Positions 58,840 to 64,000 of a DNA stretch of 64,000 nucleotides are shown piece by piece. Origin of the DNA: Limonium bicolor (Eukaryota; Streptophyta; Magnoliopsida; Caryophyllales; Plumbaginaceae); NCBI GenBank assembly GCA_023374045.1, contig CM041779.1, positions 272,851,758-272,915,757 of the forward strand, written 5' to 3'. The notes under the pieces were generated by a model that was not told the origin of the DNA, ran no database searches, and saw only the letters and a program-made list of their open reading frames with translations. Both the position numbers and the translations under genes were made by a program. Every line of letters begins with the position of its first letter. The stretch's first letter is position 1.

Positions 58840-59483
58840 TTGGAAGATAAGGTAAGAATTATATTAATATGAAAAAGGTTCATATATACAAAACGGACAC
58901 AATAAGAAAAAGACACTATAAAATTCCACCCTTCGCAGGATAGCGCTATCTTTCTACTTCTCTTCATCTTAACACCCCCTAAACGAACTCTAACCTCATT
59001 TTGTATACTAGAAATACAGACATCAAAATTAGGTTGCTTTTGTTGAAAAATAACCTCATTCCTAACTCTCCAAATCCCATATACAAGAACCAACCCTTGC
59101 TGAACGAAGCCTATAGATGAGACTTGTTTTGTTTCGGGCCTGCTGTAATTGGCTCATCATCGTACGGAAACAAAAACTCAACCTGCATCCAAGCCACTTA
59201 AAACAATTTCAATTGAAAATACACCTTGAAAATTCACATTCAAAGAAAAGATGATCTCTTGGTTCCTCTCCCGAACAAAACACACATTCTTTACCAACAT
59301 CAGCTCTCCACTTCATAATTCTGTCCTTGGTTGCCAGTCTATCTCTTACAGCAAGCCACCACACAAAGGAGCAGTGCAGAACAATGATAGGATGCCACAT
59401 AACTTGATCCCATTCACCTTCACCATCACTACCGCATAACACCATATAAATTTTCCAAGTGCTAATCTTTTCCTCTTTACCAA
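58840..59483 (-). pseudogene. LINE (L1-type) ORF2 3' remnant with zf-RVT domain
   Basis: Reading the minus strand from the R4 boundary: a KISTWKIYMVL segment leads into FVWWLAVRDRLATKDRI, then CVFCSGEEPRDHLFFEC. This is the zf-RVT zinc-binding module found C-terminal to plant LINE reverse transcriptases (open from 59483 to about 59209). After a broken stretch, 59093-58827 carries VYGIWRVRNEVIFQQK, the usual end of such ORF2 proteins. A short T run at 58835-58842 may be the remnant of the poly(A) tail. The RT part is absent because R4 begins at 59484, inside the LINE. Confidence 0.8.
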
Positions 59484-61578
59484 TGAAATACCCCGAACTT
59501 AATTATCGTGATTTAAATTATCTATATGGTATTTAAGGGCCTAGTAGTGCGTAAAGAATATTGGTGAAGGAAATAAAACCAAAAGAAAAGAGAAAACACT
59601 TTAAAAGCGAAAAATGTAAAAATGAGTGTTACATAATCATAGGAGTTATGTGACCTTAACTAGGATCCTAGGAGGATTCCTAAGACTTATTTATGCCTAA
59701 ATAGTATGTAGAAACAATTCCCGAAGAAAATGGATTCTTAAACCGGATTAAAAGCACAAACGAACCTTAAAGCGCGTTTTTCGAGGAGGAACCGGGAAAA
59801 CGCGACTTTAAGCGGGTCAAATAGACTCGTAATGATTTTGGTCAACCAAATAGTCATTAATAAACATTAATGAAGGTTTAGAACCAATAAAATTAATTAA
59901 ACGAGAAAATTCAGGAAAACGGGTCCCGGTTAGTAAAAACTGTAACAACCGGGAAGTTGTGGGGTGAGAGTGTAAATAAGCAAAACTAATGTGTCCACTT
60001 TTGAAAATAAAAATCAAAATCTGCAGAGTGTGGGTGTGTGTAGCCGGTTGACTCCTCCCTCTCCCTCTCTCTTTATTCCTTTCTTATTTGCTAAAAGACA
60101 AACAAATAAAGTGGCAAAAGTAGAAAGGGGAGTTGGGCAATCTCTCTCCTCTACCCCCTCACTCCTTCACGTACTGCACCTCCTCCTTCCTCTCTGAATT
60201 TTCCTCCCCATCTCGACAGCCATGGAGCTTTGAAGAAACCTCACACAACTCCCTCCTTCTCTCCTTGTTCAATGCTCAAACCTTGCCCAAATCTCATAAA
60301 AACTACACCATTAAATTCCCCTTGTCAAGGAGAGTATTCCCCTCTTTCCAAAAATAGAAAATACCCACCTTCATCTCCATGGGTGTGCTGCATTTTGGAG
60401 CTTGAAGACCACCATTAGAAGCACCTTCATCTCCTTATTATTTGAGGTAAAATAGTCTTGGAAATCCATCTTTTTCTAGCTCCATTTGACAAAACGAAAA
60501 TTCAAATTGAACCCTTGTTATGTTCCTTGTGCTCCAGCTGATTTTGGCTTCCTTTTGGAGTTGGAATTTCGCCTTGGTTGCTATCCAAAACTCCATCTAC
60601 TCATTGGAAGGTAATGCTCTTTTCTAAACCCTAGAAACATGTCCAAAGTTCTAGGTTAGTTTAAGAATGATTTTATAAGTAGTTGTGTGTATTGGTATGG
60701 GCTTTAGCATTGGAGTGTGAACTCCATTTGAACCGGTTAAGAAGAAGGAACAAGGAAGAAAGAAAGAAAGAAGAAAGAAAAGAAGAAAGGAAAGGAAGGA
60801 AGAAAAAGTAAGACAATGTAAATGCTTTTACCTTGAGCTAGATTTGTATGGTGTGTGTAGTGTAACAGATTTTATGTGTTAAAGATGAGTAATGTTTGTA
60901 GTTTTGAGTAGTTACTATGTAGTAGTATGAAGAATAAGAGAATAAAACTATTTTGAAGCTAGTAAATGTGAATTAAAAGCTTGGGAAAACTTTGGGTAAT
61001 AAATGTTTATGTGCAGGAAAATGTATTGTGTTGTTAGTGCCTAAATGGATGTGGAAAATCTGGAAATGAATGTGAGCTGAAATGGTATGTGGGCAAAGTG
61101 AAGATTATAGGGGAAATCCGTCAAAATTTGTCTAGAATTTGGAGGACTTAGTTGCATAAGAAGAGAAAAATAACCTAGGTAGTAACTAGGTGTATTTTGG
61201 TGCTTCATGAGAGTAGTTAATCACTTTGAAAATAGATTTAGAAAGGGAGTTAAGTAGTGGGAATGACTAGGATGTAAGGTAATGCATTTAGAATGCTAGA
61301 AGGGGCTTGTGGTAGAAGGAGTATTGGATAGTAGAAGTTAGAGTGAAAATCTGTAGCATAAAGAAAAATAAAATCTATAGCATGAGTGTTTAGGAAAAAC
61401 AAGAATGTGAAAAATTATGTAAGGAAACCAAAGATTTTGTAAGGATTTTAATGGATGACTAAGGTATTTAGCAGGCCTAATTAGTACTAAAACATGTTAG
61501 GATACATGTAGGAGATTGAGGGAGAATGGGTGGTAGAAGAATGAAGTTGAAACAAATTCAAACGACCAGTTCTGACCT

Positions 61579-61848
61579 CGACCGACCCAAAGGGTTGAGT
61601 CGGTCGTGGGTCGGTCGGACTAAAATCACTGGAACGTAACTTTCTGACTTCGACCGACCCAGATGGGTGAATCGGTCGTGGGTCGGTCGGGTGTAGAATT
61701 TTTCAAGTCGAAGTTTCTGACTTCGACCGGCCCAGGAGGTTGGGTCGGTTGTGGGTCGGTCCAGATGAATTCCAGGAGCCGAATAATTTCTGACTTAAAG
61801 CGACCCAGAGGGGTCTGGGTCGGGGGCACACATGGATCGGTCGGGCCC
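61579..61848 (+). repeat. Hairpin array (R4 LTR)
   Basis: Four units with CGACCGACCCA ... GGGTCGGTCGG arms and spacers TTTCTGACTT, at the LTR position equivalent to the arrays in R1-R3. Confidence 0.82.
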
Positions 61849-62929
61849 CAAAAAAAATTGTAATCATGTGTGTATATATGTGTATGTATGTATATATATA
61901 TATATGATATGGGGGCTTGGTAGTACACCAGTAGTAGAATAAAAATGGTAAGAAAGTAAGTAAGTAAGTAAGGAAACAAGTTTAAGAAATAATGGGAAAA
62001 GAATGATTTGCATGATCAAGTATGGAATATAAAGGACTAGTAAGTATACATTAGAAGTATTAATGAAGGAAGGAGTTGGGCCAATAATAGATAATTGACC
62101 ATACAACTTCATGTATGTTATAGGAATCAAATAGTTGAATTCCGAAGGGAAACCGGAAGTACGAGTACGACGTGTGAACGGTATGATTTTCTCATGCCCT
62201 GTATCCTAACCTGGTTACTCTGATTTGTGTGCTTATGTGATCACCAAAATAAGATAAATGCACAAATCGGACTTTTATTGCACTATTTGTGTTTGAGCTA
62301 TATTGTTCTTGTTGTAATACCTTGAACATTTAGTTTGTATAATTCATGAAATGAATGGATGTGAATTAAGTGTATGTGTAACTTGATGTGTACTTGTGTA
62401 GTGTATTAACCCTTGGTATGGAAGTAATGACTTCTACTAATTCCTAACCACCTAACTCCTAACTTGAGTAATGAGTAAATGGAATGAGTAGAAGTCCGAT
62501 ATAGTTTCGGCCACGCGTGAGGATAAGGAAACACAAGAGGTTGGATCCGAATCATGGCCTTAATCTTTTCCATGGACCAAACCCCTCAAATGGTTGCATC
62601 CTGGATTAGTGAGCCACTCTAAAGCCTGGTGGTGAGATATAGTAGTCCTTGCCCGGAGGTCATACCGACTTGACTTGAGTAAGTAAGTAAGTAAGTAAAG
62701 TATTGTATGAGTAATGGTCTTGCTATGTAAGTCATTGACCTTGAGTAAAAGAGTAATGTACACCCGATTAACCCGGGTGTGTAAAGAAGCTAACAAGTAT
62801 TGGTATGTATTGAAGAAGCGTATCTCCGTAACGGTAAGTGTGAATGGTTGACTTGTAATGTCTTCCTTGTATGTATTGATATGTATGTGTGTATGCTTTG
62901 TGATGTACTGTAATATTATGTATAAAAGC

Positions 62930-63722
62930 ATGTATGTATGTATGTATGTATGTATGTATGTATGTATGTATGTATGTATGTATGTATGTATGTATGTATG
63001 TATGTATGTATGTATGTATGTATGTATGTATGTATGTATGTATGTATGTATGTATGTATGTATGTATGTATGTATGTATGTATGTATGTATGTATGTATG
63101 TATGTATGTATGTAGTATGTATGTATGTATGTAGTATGTATGTATGTATGTATGTATGTATGTATGTATGTATGTATGTATGTATGTATGTGTAGTATGT
63201 ATGTATGTATGTATGTATGTATGTATGTATGTATGTATGTATGTATGTATGTATGTATGTATGTATGTATGTATGTATGTATGTAGTATGTATGTATGTA
63301 TGTATGTATGTATGTATGTATGTATGTATGTATGTATGTATGTATGTATGTATGTATGTATGTATGTATGTATGTATGTATGTATGTATGTATGTATGTA
63401 TGTATGTATGTATGTATGTATGTATGTATGTATGTATGTATGTATGTATGTATGTATGTATGTATGTATGTATGTATGTATGTATGTATGTATGTATGTA
63501 TGTATGTATGTATGTATGTATGTATGTATGTATGTATGTATGTAGATGTATGTATGTATGTATGTATGTATGTATGTATGTATGTATGTATGTATGTATG
63601 TATGTATGTATGTATGTATGTATGTATGTATGTATGTATGTATGTATGTATGTATGTATGTATGTATGTATGTATGTATGTATGTATGTATGTATGTAGT
63701 ATGTAGTATGTATGTATGTATG

Positions 63723-63754
<32 letters not shown>

Positions 63755-64000
63755 TGTATGTATGTATGTATGTATGTATGTATGTATGTATGTATGTATG
63801 TATGTATGTATGTATGTATGTATGTATGTATGTATGTATGTATGTATGATGTATGTATGTATGTATGTATGTATGTATGTATGTATGTATGTATGTATGT
63901 ATGTATGTATGTATGTATGTATGTATGTATTGTATGTATGTATGTATGTATGTATGTATGTATGTATGTATGTATGTATGTATGTATGTATGTATGTAGT
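62930..64000 (+). repeat. (TATG)n microsatellite, at least 1,070 bp
   Basis: An almost pure ATGT/TATG tetranucleotide array with rare slips (TAGTATG, GTAGATG, TGTATATG, ATGATG) that shift the register. It starts right after AAAAGCATGTATGTATG inside the R4 LTR. R1 has GTAAAGCATGTATGTATG at the homologous LTR place (inverse of 2256-2273), so this is an expansion of a two-to-three-copy seed. It runs off the window end. Confidence 0.97.

Larger units (their letters stand above)
59484..64000 (+). mobile_element. R4: LTR of a fourth Tekay-type element, plus orientation, cut by the window end
   Basis: It begins TGAAATACCCCGAAC, the LTR start shared by R1-R3, here on the plus strand. 59770-59880 (AAAACGCGACTTTAAGCGGG and following) is the inverse of R1 5230-5340. 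62480-62800 matches the part of the R1 LTR around 2390-2680, including the sequences near CGGCCACGCGTGAGGAT and GGAGGTCATACCGACTT. At least 4.5 kb of LTR is present without reaching an end. It is either a solo LTR or the 5' LTR of an element continuing beyond 64000. The left flank is the LINE. Confidence 0.82.

Noticed and set aside
62858..63706. Long open frames encoding Met-Tyr-Val-Cys repeats
   Set aside because: They are translations of the (TATG)n microsatellite in all three forward frames.

Overview
The window is plant nuclear DNA made almost entirely of transposable elements. No host protein-coding gene, tRNA or rRNA gene is recognisable. The evidence for a plant, probably a eudicot, is: Ty3/gypsy chromoviruses of Tekay/Del type with a C-terminal chromodomain and initiator-tRNA-Met primer binding sites, plant-type hAT transposases, a Tourist-like MITE, a plant-type LINE zf-RVT remnant and telobox-like tandem repeats. 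I cannot name the species.

Layout. 290-1232 is tandem repeats. 1255-50290 is one nest: an old hAT element (hAT1, wrecked transposase at 46515-48637) that received three large LTR retrotransposons, all transcribed from the minus strand. They are R1 (1662-15809, TSD GCGGT), R2 (17022-31280, TSD GTATG) and R3 (32891-46182, TSD TATTC). Without them hAT1 would be about 7.3 kb. 50299-53778 is featureless AT-rich DNA. Then follow a Tourist-like MITE (53782-54182), a second hAT (hAT2, 54641-58137) with a nearly complete transposase, and a LINE remnant (58840-59483) cut by a fourth related LTR in + orientation (R4, from 59484 past the window end). R4 carries a (TATG)n microsatellite of at least 1 kb.

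Most interesting system. R1 and R2 carry an AlkB-type 2-oxoglutarate/Fe(II) dioxygenase domain, most like plant ALKBH1-type proteins, between gag and pol. In R1 it is open and keeps every catalytic residue; in R2 it is decayed but in the same place. In both elements one splice donor at the end of gag is in phase with two acceptors: one opens the AlkB exon, the other skips AlkB and opens protease-RT-RNase H-integrase-chromodomain. This predicts alternative Gag-AlkB and Gag-Pol proteins, while the unspliced RNA stops just after the donor. gag also contains an intron at the same site in both elements, and R2 has one extra intron.

Other shared structure: arrays of hairpin units in the LTRs of all four elements (period 72-73 bp in R1), a hairpin that includes the 3' part of the PBS with compensatory changes, and a second polypurine-tract-like motif upstream of the 3' LTR. 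R3 shares these signals but has a 5-kb interior without coding capacity, so it looks like a non-autonomous partner. Everything here is read by eye; no database search or alignment was run.
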